Origin: Verrucomicrobiota bacterium | Lineage (GTDB): Bacteria > Verrucomicrobiota > Verrucomicrobiia > Opitutales > Opitutaceae | NCBI GenBank assembly: GCA_023446735.1 | Contig: JAEXPQ010000252.1 | Coordinates: 1-5,990 of the forward strand | Length of the DNA: 5,990 nucleotides | Direction: 5' to 3' | Shown: in pieces, positions 1 through 5,395 of the stretch | Layout: each line of letters opens with the position of its first letter | Position numbering within the stretch: the first letter of the stretch is position 1 | Translations under genes and position numbers: made by a program | The notes under the pieces: generated by a model | Databases searched by the model: none | Seen by the model: the letters and a program-made list of their open reading frames with translations, nothing else | Told to the model about the DNA's origin: nothing

Positions 1-62
1 ACCGCGGCGTCTGGTTTTACGCGCCGTCGGCCGGCGAAACCGGCTCCTGCCTCGCGGCGTAA
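1..62 (+). CDS. C-terminal tail of an upstream gene (partial)
   Basis: The frame whose codons start at base 3 is open from the window edge to a TAA at 60-62 and encodes about 19 residues, ending in APSAGETGSCLAA. The codons are GC-rich in the third position, like the real genes here, and the stop lies a plausible 95 nt before the next start. Nothing longer is visible, so the family cannot be named. It could be a chance open frame. The neighbouring sequence to the left would settle it. Confidence 0.35.
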   Translation, partial: RGVWFYAPSAGETGSCLAA

Positions 63-157
63 CTAGAAATCGGATCAGGTCACTTCTCAGCCCTGCCTAT
101 TTGGGCAACAGCCCCTCCACCGTTGACCGCCGCGCGGCCATCCGCCGCCATCGGAGC
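63..157. other. Short intergenic stretch before the DTW-domain gene
   Basis: This stretch lies between the upstream stop and the preferred ATG of the DTW-domain gene. I see no clear promoter, hairpin terminator or repeat. A TTG at 101-103 is in frame with the downstream gene and would extend it by 19 residues. It has no purine-rich ribosome-binding sequence ahead of it, and those residues do not resemble the conserved domain, so I leave them as leader. Confidence 0.4.
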
Positions 158-823
158 ATGTCGCGCGCCGTCATCGCCCGCCCCTGCCCCCGCTGTCCGG
201 CGTGCCGGCTGCCGCCGCGCTGGTGCATCTGCGCGGCGCACCGCGCCCTGACCAGCCCGCTCGCCGTCGACCTCCTGATGCACTACTGCGAGGTCCACCG
301 GCCGAGCAGCACCGGACACCTCGTCCACCGGCTGCTGCCGGATTCCCGCCTGCTCATCGGCGGGGGAGGCCGCCCGCTCGATCGTGCCACGCTCGACCGG
401 CCCGGCCGCGAGCTTTGGGTCCTGCACCCGCAGGGGCAGCTGCCTCCGGCCAACGTGCCGCCGGTGTCCGTCCAGGTCCTGCTCATCGACGGCAGCTGGA
501 AACAGGCCTCTGACCTCCTGCGCACGATCAAGGGCTGGGGGCGCACCGTGCGTCTGCCGATGTCGGGGACGAGCCGCTTCCACCTGCGCACCCAGCAGGG
601 CGACGGTCAGTTCTCCACGATCGAGGCCCTGCTGTTCCTGCTCGGGCACTTCGGGCTGGAGTCGGTCCAGAAGGAGATGGGGCTTCAGTTCGAACTGCAC
701 GTCTTCGCCGGGTTGCTCGCCCGGGGCAAACAGCTCGACGCGCGGCGCTACCTCGCGGGCTCACCGCTCCGCGAAGCGTTCCCAGAACTGGTGGCCCGCC
801 TCGATCCGCCCCCGCCGGTTTGA
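158..823 (+). CDS. DTW-domain tRNA-uridine aminocarboxypropyltransferase
   Basis: This 221-residue protein belongs to the DTW family (E. coli TapT/YfiP type). These cytoplasmic enzymes transfer the 3-amino-3-carboxypropyl group of S-adenosylmethionine to a uridine of tRNA, giving acp3U (position 47 in E. coli). Visible features in order are a zinc-type Cys cluster C13-x2-C16-x6-C23-x-C25 within RCPACRLPPRWCIC; STGHLVHRLLPDS at 51-63, matching the family's nT-x-L/R-Lx block; LHPQ at 89-92; the signature DGSW at 111-114 (usually D-x-T-W), followed by KQA; and QFSTIEA at 151-157. Length is normal. I chose the ATG at 158 because the conserved part begins a few residues later; a GGAG at 153-156 sits too close to be a normal ribosome-binding site, and a TTG at 101 is the alternative. 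The gene converges on the epimerase gene, with 15 nt between stops. The family is firm; the exact tRNA target is inferred. Confidence 0.88.
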   Translation: MSRAVIARPCPRCPACRLPPRWCICAAHRALTSPLAVDLLMHYCEVHRPSSTGHLVHRLLPDSRLLIGGGGRPLDRATLDRPGRELWVLHPQGQLPPANVPPVSVQVLLIDGSWKQASDLLRTIKGWGRTVRLPMSGTSRFHLRTQQGDGQFSTIEALLFLLGHFGLESVQKEMGLQFELHVFAGLLARGKQLDARRYLAGSPLREAFPELVARLDPPPPV

Positions 824-838
824 GTGGGACGGCGGCGC

Positions 839-2209
839 TCAGGGGGTCGCCGTCGTCTCGCCGAGGAGCCGCTCCACGCGTTCGACGATCTCGAGGCACG
901 AACGACCGTTGTGATACGGGCATTTCCAGATGCCCGCCTTCGGCTGACGTTTCTCGATCCGGCCCTTCTCGTCACGTCCCCAGAGCCACTCGCCGTGTTC
1001 ACGGTCGACAATCCGCTCCTCGATAAACGTCCAGGAACGGCGCGCGGTCTGCAAGAACTCGGCGTCACCCGAAAGCTCATAGGCGTTGAGGAAACCCACG
1101 GCCGCCTCGGCCTGCGGCCACCAGTCTTTCCCGGCGTTCACGATGCCGTCCGGCGAGCCTTCGTTGTACATGCCGCCGTCGAGATCGAGCCCCTCGGCAC
1201 GGGCGACGCGGGCAATCTCGAGGGCCACCGGCCGCAACCGCGCGGCCAACGCCGGATCCGCGAGCACATCGACCGCCTCGGTCAGCAGCCAGCTGAACTC
1301 GATGTCATGCCCGTAGGAGAATTCCTTCGACTGCGCCGACCAGTCCGCCGCCATCAGCAGGGTCAGATGCTTGGTTTTCGGATCGATCACGCGGGTCACC
1401 ATCCGGTCCACAAGCTCGCTCAGGCGACGGCGCAGGAGGTCGTCGGGCCACACGCGATAGAGGTTCGTGTAGGCCTCCATGATGTGGAGCATCGTGTTCT
1501 GGGATTTCGGTGCATCGGCGCCGATCAGGCTGCGTTCGCCCTCCGGCAGCGGCTTCCAGTCGCGCTCGAACGCCTCAAAATAGCCACCTTGCTCGGCGTC
1601 GTAGGCATGTGCCTCGACCAACCGGAAGAGCTCCTGCGCCCGGGCCAGGGCCGCGCGATTGCCCGTGGCGCGGAAATACTCGGCGCAGCCGTAGAGCGCG
1701 AACGCCTGGGCATAGATCTGCTTGCGCGTCTCGAGCGGTTTGCCGCTCGGTTTGGCCGTCCAGAAAACCCCGCCGTGCGTCTCGTCCCAGAAGCGCTTCA
1801 CGAGATCCTCGTACGCCCAGTCCGCCATCCGGCGGTAGCCGGGCGTCGAGTACCGGCGGTTGGCCGCCGAGAACGTCCACAGGATCCGCGAGGTCAGGAG
1901 AGAGCCGCGCGGCGCGCCGTCGCGCACCTTCATGTTCAGGTCGATCTGACCGTAGAAGCCGCCGTCCTCCGTGTCGCGCGCATGCCGGAGCCAGAAGGGC
2001 AGGATATTGACCCGCAGCTCCGCCTCGGCGCGCCGCGCCAGCTCACGCAGCGCGTCACGATCAGCGGCGTTGGCAACAGGAACGGAGAGCGGCAATCCGG
2101 TTTCGAGCGTGGCCATCGGCGGCAAAGTCGGGACAGTTGCAGTTTTGGTGGCGGCGCCGAGCGGAACAACAAGCCCAAACGTCGCGAGAACAAAGGCGGA
2201 GAGTCGCAT
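839..2209 (-). CDS. AGE-family sugar 2-epimerase (cellobiose/mannobiose 2-epimerase type), with signal peptide
   Basis: This 456-residue (alpha/alpha)6-barrel protein is of the N-acylglucosamine 2-epimerase superfamily, closest in motifs to cellobiose 2-epimerase, which interconverts glucose and mannose at the reducing end of beta-1,4 disaccharides. Seen: SRILWTFS with R108; [19 protein letters not shown] with H242; [12 protein letters not shown] with H301; [11 protein letters not shown] with W363/W364; and [14 protein letters not shown] with W428 and H433. From memory, R66, H200, H259 and H390 of Rhodothermus marinus cellobiose 2-epimerase fit at a constant offset of 42-43, so the catalytic set appears complete. 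Residues 1-20 ([20 protein letters not shown]) look like a Sec signal peptide, and a roughly 35-residue linker precedes the catalytic domain; characterised relatives are mostly cytoplasmic. The ATG at 2207-2209 is preferred over a TTG at 2267-2269 because it starts exactly at the signal peptide. Mannobiose versus cellobiose preference cannot be told from sequence. Confidence 0.85.
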   Translation of the reverse strand: MRLSAFVLATFGLVVPLGAATKTATVPTLPPMATLETGLPLSVPVANAADRDALRELARRAEAELRVNILPFWLRHARDTEDGGFYGQIDLNMKVRDGAPRGSLLTSRILWTFSAANRRYSTPGYRRMADWAYEDLVKRFWDETHGGVFWTAKPSGKPLETRKQIYAQAFALYGCAEYFRATGNRAALARAQELFRLVEAHAYDAEQGGYFEAFERDWKPLPEGERSLIGADAPKSQNTMLHIMEAYTNLYRVWPDDLLRRRLSELVDRMVTRVIDPKTKHLTLLMAADWSAQSKEFSYGHDIEFSWLLTEAVDVLADPALAARLRPVALEIARVARAEGLDLDGGMYNEGSPDGIVNAGKDWWPQAEAAVGFLNAYELSGDAEFLQTARRSWTFIEERIVDREHGEWLWGRDEKGRIEKRQPKAGIWKCPYHNGRSCLEIVERVERLLGETTATP

Positions 2210-2275
2210 TGCGGAAAATGAAGCCGGGAAGGCGAACAGCCGCGCCCGGCAAAGGCAAGAGCGGGACAACGAGGA

Positions 2276-2289
2276 GATCCCCGGGGATC
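2276..2289. repeat. Perfect 14-bp palindrome GATCCCCGGGGATC
   Basis: The 14 bases are identical to their reverse complement, with no central spacer, and the symmetry stops at the flanking bases (A at 2275, A at 2290). The element sits in the divergent promoter region, 66 nt upstream of the epimerase start and 83 nt upstream of the metH-like start. It could be a dimeric repressor operator, but a GC-rich palindrome of this size can also arise by chance. No regulator gene is in the window to pair with it. Confidence 0.45.
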
Positions 2290-2300
2290 AACCCGTTCGA

Positions 2301-2324
2301 ATCAACGCATTCGCTTTCGTTGAT
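2301..2324. repeat. Inverted repeat ATCAACG-(10 nt)-CGTTGAT
   Basis: Seven-base arms at 2301-2307 and 2318-2324 are exact reverse complements around the loop CATTCGCTTT. In RNA this would be a modest stem-loop in the metH-like leader. As DNA it would place two half-sites about 17 bp apart centre to centre, fitting a dimeric regulator. An extra direct ATCAAC at 2287-2292 overlaps the neighbouring palindrome, so the two elements may form one operator region. There is no T-tract, so it is not an intrinsic terminator. Confidence 0.4.
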
Positions 2325-2372
2325 ATGTTTTGCTTTGACGACTGCCTCCCTCTCCTCATCCTGCCCCGCACC

Positions 2373-3446
2373 ATGGCCGCCCACGTCTACACCAACGCCT
2401 CCGCCGCCGCCCTCTCCGCGCTCTTTGCGCAGCGCATCGCCATCCTCGACGGCGCCATGGGCTCGATGATCCAGGGCTACAAGCTCCAGGAAGCCGATTT
2501 CCGCGGCGCGCGTTTCGCCGCCCACCCGCACGATCTCAAGGGCAACAACGACCTCCTCTGCCTCACGCGCCCCGACGTCGTCACCGAGATTCACTCACGC
2601 TACTTCGCGGCCGGCGCCGACCTCGTCGAGACCAACACCTTCAACGCCACCTCGATCTCGCAGGCCGACTACCGCACCGAGCACCTCGCTGCCGAGATCA
2701 ACACCGCCGCCGTCGCCTGCGCCCGCTCCGCCGCGCGCGCCGCCGAGGCCGCCACACCGGGCCGCCATTGTTTCGTCGCTGGCGCCGTCGGCCCGCTCAA
2801 CCGCACGCTCTCGATGTCGCCCGACGTCAACCGCCCGGAATTCCGCGCCGTCGTCTGGCCACAGGTCGTCGCCGCCTACACCGAGCAGATCCGAGCCCTC
2901 CTCACAGCCGGCGTCGACGTTCTCCTCATCGAAACGATCTTCGACACCCTCAACGCCAAGGCCGCGCTCTTCGCCGCCGAGTCACTCTTCGACGAGCTCG
3001 GCATCCGGATTCCGGTGATGATCAGCGTCACCATCACCGACGCCTCCGGCCGCACGCTCTCCGGCCAGACCGTCTCCGCCTTCTACCACAGCGTGCGCCA
3101 CGTGCGGCCGTTCTCGGTCGGCTTCAACTGCGCGCTCGGTGCCAAGGACATGCGCCCGTACCTCGAAGAGCTCGCCGCGTTGGCCGAGTGCCACGTCACC
3201 TGCTACCCCAACGCCGGCCTGCCCAACGCCTTCGGCGGCTACGACGAGCAACCCGCCGAGACCGCTGCCATCCTCCGCGACTACGCCGCCCAAGGCTGGC
3301 TCAACCTCGTCGGCGGCTGCTGCGGCACCACCCCCGACCACATCGCCGCCATCGCCGCCGCCGTGAAAGGCCTCCCGCCCCGCCGCACCCCGTCTCTCGA
3401 ACCCGCCCTCCGCCTCAGCGGCCTCGAACCGCTGGTGGTGGGGTGA
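2373..3446 (+). CDS. metH: Stand-alone homocysteine-binding module of B12-dependent methionine synthase (MetH N-terminal domain)
   Basis: This 357-residue protein is a homocysteine S-methyltransferase barrel matching the first domain of MetH, which binds homocysteine through zinc and accepts methyl from methylcobalamin. Seen: [21 protein letters not shown] at 25-45 region; [26 protein letters not shown]; the zinc ligands C253 in [11 protein letters not shown] and C316/C317 in [11 protein letters not shown]. These align with C247, C310 and C311 of E. coli MetH at a constant +6. The sequence ends [15 protein letters not shown], the linker that in full-length MetH (about 1,200 residues) leads into the folate domain, so the folate, cobalamin and reactivation domains must be encoded elsewhere. 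The ATG at 2373 is chosen because homology-like sequence begins soon after; an in-frame ATG at 2325 is possible. The neighbouring cbiZ and cbiB fit a B12-linked role. A generic BHMT-like methyltransferase is less likely, given the MetH-specific blocks. Confidence 0.87.
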   Translation: MAAHVYTNASAAALSALFAQRIAILDGAMGSMIQGYKLQEADFRGARFAAHPHDLKGNNDLLCLTRPDVVTEIHSRYFAAGADLVETNTFNATSISQADYRTEHLAAEINTAAVACARSAARAAEAATPGRHCFVAGAVGPLNRTLSMSPDVNRPEFRAVVWPQVVAAYTEQIRALLTAGVDVLLIETIFDTLNAKAALFAAESLFDELGIRIPVMISVTITDASGRTLSGQTVSAFYHSVRHVRPFSVGFNCALGAKDMRPYLEELAALAECHVTCYPNAGLPNAFGGYDEQPAETAAILRDYAAQGWLNLVGGCCGTTPDHIAAIAAAVKGLPPRRTPSLEPALRLSGLEPLVVG

Positions 3447-3468
3447 GCACAGACAACACCCGTAGATC

Positions 3469-3906
3469 ATGAAGATCTTTCACTCCAGCGTGCTCGTAAG
3501 CCTACTCGCGGCGATGACTCAACTATCCGGAGCAGACCACGCGCAATCTCCAGAACGTCCGCGCGCATTCCAGCAACAGGATCAGGCAGACCTCGTTCTC
3601 CTTTTCCGCGACTGGGACGAACTCCTGATAAAGGACCCCGAACAATCCAGCCCCTCCACTTGGCTCACTCAGTCAACGTTCCTATCAATTCTGGAAACGC
3701 AGAAGACCCGGAGAAATCTGGTAGTTATCATCCTTGATAAGCGCGTTCCACGCCCGGGAAAGGACTTCTCGAATGAGAAGCTCGTATCGGCATTCCATAA
3801 ACTCGGCTTCAGACGAGTTGTGATCCAGCAAGCGCAGAGTGCTATCCACCCCGACGGCCTTCCGATTCTGACAGATTCAACGGTGCCGGAGGCAAACCAA
3901 CCATAG
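3469..3906 (+). CDS. Small exported protein of unknown function, lower GC than neighbours
   Basis: I do not recognise this 145-residue protein. Residues 1-22 look like a Sec signal peptide: K2, a hydrophobic run SVLVSLLAAM at 7-16, and a plausible SGA/DHA cleavage site after A22. The mature part is mixed, with no Cys and no further membrane segment. It shows two predicted alpha/beta-like stretches, RRNLVVIILDKRVP at about 81-94 and NEKLVSAFHKLGFRRVVIQQ at about 102-121, which could be one small domain. My hand count over 3481-3900 is 231 G+C in 420 bases (55%), against about 70-87% in sampled 60-base lines of the flanking genes, and codons such as AGA, ATA and TCA are used freely. It starts 22 nt after the metH-like stop with no Shine-Dalgarno sequence. 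It may be a foreign or orphan gene; expression is unproven. Confidence 0.62.
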   Translation: MKIFHSSVLVSLLAAMTQLSGADHAQSPERPRAFQQQDQADLVLLFRDWDELLIKDPEQSSPSTWLTQSTFLSILETQKTRRNLVVIILDKRVPRPGKDFSNEKLVSAFHKLGFRRVVIQQAQSAIHPDGLPILTDSTVPEANQP

Positions 3907-3939
3907 CGTGGTCAAGGGCCTCCATTCCTGGCGTCTCCT

Positions 3940-4043
3940 GATTCGCGATCCGACCCGCACCATTCCGCAATCCGCATTCCGAAATCCGCAATCGCCCGGC
4001 CCTCCGCCCAATCGCAAATCGGCAATCGCAAATCGAAAATCCC
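3940..4043. repeat. Heptanucleotide tandem repeat array abutting the cbiZ start
   Basis: From 3940 the sequence can be cut into consecutive 7-base units: GATTCGC, GATCCGA, CCCGCAC, CATTCCG, CAATCCG, CATTCCG, AAATCCG, CAATCGC, CCGGCCC, TCCGCCC, AATCGCA, AATCGGC, AATCGCA, AATCGAA, and AATCCC just before the cbiZ ATG at 4044. The phase is kept throughout, even across three diverged GC-rich units. Higher-order 14-bp copies are visible at 3962-3975/3976-3989, and CAATCGCAAATCG occurs at 4009-4021 and 4023-4035. Similar heptads are known as STRR elements in cyanobacteria and, from memory, are common between genes in Verrucomicrobiota and Planctomycetota. The array accounts for low-complexity open frames on both strands. 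Confidence 0.85.
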
Positions 4044-5249
4044 ATGTCCTCCGCCGCCCACGCCCTGCCGGTCTTCGACTCGCCCTTCGCCCTCGTCGCG
4101 CGCCGCGGCCGGCATGTCGTCGCCGAACTGCGGACACCGGCCAAGGTTCTGAGCACCTGCTCCGTCAACGGCGGCCTGCGCACCGACGTGCGCCACCTCG
4201 TCAACCACCAGAGCTGCGAGCCGGTGAAGCACCAGGATCGCTTCGAGATCATCACCGGACTCGGGCCCGAGGGCTACCACCGCTCCGTCTGCGCCGAGCT
4301 CGAACTCGCGCCGGCAAGCACCGCCGTCATGGGCACCGCCGCCGCGATGCAGTATCTCGGCATCGCCACCCACACCCACGCCGACCTCGCCATCACCGCC
4401 ATCGTCACCGGCGGCGTCACCGGCAACGCCGGCAGCGCCGGCGACACCGCCTTCTACGACGAAGCCGACGGCAAATGGGTCCGCACCGTCCCGGCCGACG
4501 CCGCCGCGAAGCCGCCGGGCACGCACAGCGGCACGATCAACACCCTGCTCCTCTTCTCCGCCCCGCTCAGCGACACCGCGCTCGCCCGCGCCGTAATGAC
4601 GATGACCGAGGCCAAGACCTCCGCGCTCCTCGAGCTCGCTGTCGGCAGCAAGTCCTCGTGGCGCCTCGCCACCGGCACCGGCACCGACCAGTACGCGATC
4701 GCCGCACCCGCCTCGGGCGCCTCCGCGCGCACCTGGACCGGCAAGCACACGAAGGCCGGCGAACTCATCGGCCGCGCCGTGCGCGAGGCCACACTCGAAG
4801 CGCTGCGTTGGCAAAACGGCCTCGAACCGAGCTACACCCGCTCGCTCTTCCACGCCCTCGGCCGCTTCGGCCTGAAGGAAGACGACTTCAAGACGCAGAT
4901 CGCGCGCTTCCTCGACGCCAAGCAGTGCCAGCTTCTCAAGGACAACTGGAACCCTGTCATCTACGAGCCGCAGTCCGCCGCCGCCGCGTACGCGTTCGCC
5001 GCCGTGCTCGACCGCACGCTCGCTGGCACACTCTCGCCTGCCACGGCCCGCGAGGCGCTCATCAACCAAGCCGCGCTGCTCGCCGCCGGCCTCGCCGCCC
5101 GCCCCGAGGATTTCCCGACACTGCGCGCCGAACTCGTGAGCGCTCTTCCAGTCACGCTCGCGCCGACACCGGAGTCGCTTCTCCCCGCCGCCGTCGAACT
5201 CGTCACCCGCGCCCTCGCGCTCGGCTGGCAACGCAAGTGGCAGCGCTGA
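4044..5249 (+). CDS. cbiZ: Adenosylcobinamide amidohydrolase CbiZ, long form
   Basis: CbiZ hydrolyses the amide joining the aminopropanol side chain to the corrin ring of adenosylcobinamide, giving adenosylcobyric acid for cytoplasmic corrinoid salvage or remodelling. The CbiZ domain spans about residues 30-255. Hallmark blocks are LSTCSVNGGLRTDVRHLVNH at 36-55; the TGGVTGNAGSAGD block at 122-134; GTINTLLLFSAPLS at 163-176; EAKTSALLEL at 189-198; and ATGTGTDQY at 209-217. The family is usually about 220-240 residues, whereas this protein has 401. The extra residues (about 260-401) are Ala/Leu-rich, helical-looking and soluble, and start KxED-like at GRFGLKEDDFKTQIARFL; I recognise no second domain there. 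The ATG at 4044 directly follows a heptad repeat and has no Shine-Dalgarno sequence, but sequence of plausible family type begins within 15 residues. The downstream cbiB encodes the enzyme that uses its product. Confidence 0.9.
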   Translation: MSSAAHALPVFDSPFALVARRGRHVVAELRTPAKVLSTCSVNGGLRTDVRHLVNHQSCEPVKHQDRFEIITGLGPEGYHRSVCAELELAPASTAVMGTAAAMQYLGIATHTHADLAITAIVTGGVTGNAGSAGDTAFYDEADGKWVRTVPADAAAKPPGTHSGTINTLLLFSAPLSDTALARAVMTMTEAKTSALLELAVGSKSSWRLATGTGTDQYAIAAPASGASARTWTGKHTKAGELIGRAVREATLEALRWQNGLEPSYTRSLFHALGRFGLKEDDFKTQIARFLDAKQCQLLKDNWNPVIYEPQSAAAAYAFAAVLDRTLAGTLSPATAREALINQAALLAAGLAARPEDFPTLRAELVSALPVTLAPTPESLLPAAVELVTRALALGWQRKWQR

Positions 5250-5284
5250 GCCGGCCATGAATCGTATTCTCAGCACCTCCGAGG

Positions 5285-5309
5285 GTAGGGACGTTTCTCC
5301 GAAACGTCC
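5285..5309 (+). repeat. REP-like element 1: GTAG head plus 9-bp hairpin
   Basis: GTAG at 5285-5288 is followed directly by the perfect palindrome GGACGTTTC-TCC-GAAACGTCC (5289-5309). A GTAG or GGAG tetranucleotide in front of a short GC-rich hairpin is the signature of REP sequences mobilised by RAYT (REP-associated tyrosine) transposases. No RAYT gene is in the window, so it would have to act in trans. Genome copy number would confirm or refute this. Confidence 0.65.
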
Positions 5310-5344
5310 GCTCTGCGCTCGGACCAATCTCGGGCGACGGCTGC

Positions 5345-5369
5345 GGCGGTTTCGGAGAAACTGCCCTAC
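5345..5369 (-). repeat. REP-like element 2, inverted partner of element 1
   Basis: Read on the minus strand, this is GTAG (5369-5366) followed by GGCAGTTTC-TCC-GAAACCGCC. Against element 1 it differs at stem positions 3 and 4. Position 3 changes A-T to C-G on both sides, a compensatory change that keeps pairing. Position 4 becomes A·C on this strand, or G·U if transcribed from +. The two copies face each other across 35 nt, the layout called a REPIN or BIME, about 85 bp overall. Confidence 0.65.
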
Positions 5370-5379
5370 CGCGGACCTC

Positions 5380-5384
5380 GGAGG
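5380..5384 (+). promoter_or_regulatory. Shine-Dalgarno sequence of cbiB inside the outer repeat arm
   Basis: GGAGG at 5380-5384 lies 11 nt before the cbiB ATG and is the only good ribosome-binding sequence in the window. It forms part of the outer arm CTCGGAGG and is exactly complementary to CCTCC at 5276-5280. Folding of the long dyad would therefore hide it. Whether this pairing happens in vivo is inference. Confidence 0.6.
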
Positions 5385-5395
5385 CTGCGCCTGAC

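Larger units (their letters stand above)
2210..2372. promoter_or_regulatory. Divergent intergenic region between the epimerase and metH-like genes
   Basis: These 163 nt must carry the promoters of both divergent genes. Two symmetric elements are visible (listed separately). ATCAAC occurs directly at 2287-2292 and 2301-2306, and inverted as GTTGAT at 2319-2324. A TTGACG at 2335-2340 resembles a -35 box for the + strand, but no good -10 follows at 17 nt, so I do not call a promoter. No Shine-Dalgarno sequence precedes either start codon. A stretch AAGCCGGGAA at 2221-2230 faintly recalls a B12 box, but the remaining aptamer elements are absent. Confidence 0.5.
5250..5395. promoter_or_regulatory. 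cbiZ-cbiB intergenic region filled by a nested inverted-repeat structure
   Basis: Almost all of this 146-nt gap is taken up by one nested dyad. Outer arms are CCTCCGAG (5276-5283) and CTCGGAGG (5377-5384), exact reverse complements. Inner arms 5284-5305 and 5349-5370 match in 20 of 22 positions. The right arms are separated by GCGGAC. In RNA the whole could fold as one long stem enclosing about 43 nt, or as two small hairpins. No T-run follows, so it is not a classical intrinsic terminator, though it could stabilise or attenuate a cbiZ-cbiB transcript. Confidence 0.7.

Noticed and set aside
824..2221. 465-codon open frame on + opposite the epimerase
   Set aside because: It has no recognisable domain and an Arg/Gly/Pro/His-rich composition typical of antisense shadows in high-GC DNA. 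The minus strand carries all epimerase motifs.
2335..2363. Sigma70-type promoter with TTGACG as -35
   Set aside because: At 17 nt spacing the hexamer is ATCCTG, a poor -10, so the match is not enough to call.
1971..2372. N-terminal extension of the metH-like frame back to 1971
   Set aside because: The extra residues lie antisense to the epimerase gene and are unlike MetH, whose homology begins shortly after the ATG at 2373.
2210..2372. Cobalamin riboswitch before the metH-like gene
   Set aside because: AAGCCGGGAA at 2221-2230 only partly resembles a B12 box. There is no convincing remainder of the box, and the roughly 150 nt of aptamer would have to lie within the epimerase coding region.
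2768..3472. 234-codon + frame within the metH-like gene
   Set aside because: It is an out-of-frame Arg/Pro/His-rich translation overlapping conserved metH sequence, so it is a shadow.
3940..4043. CRISPR array
   Set aside because: Units are 7 nt with no spacers, so this is a simple tandem repeat.
3912..5327. Long open frame on - opposite cbiZ, and an overlapping 450-codon + frame from 3908
   Set aside because: Both are shadows of cbiZ with low-complexity Arg- or Gly-rich products. Their ends in 3940-4043 are translations of the heptad repeat, which stays open in several frames.
5276..5384. Intrinsic terminator after cbiZ
   Set aside because: The dyads are strong but no T-tract follows either hairpin, and the structure is symmetric and repeat-like.
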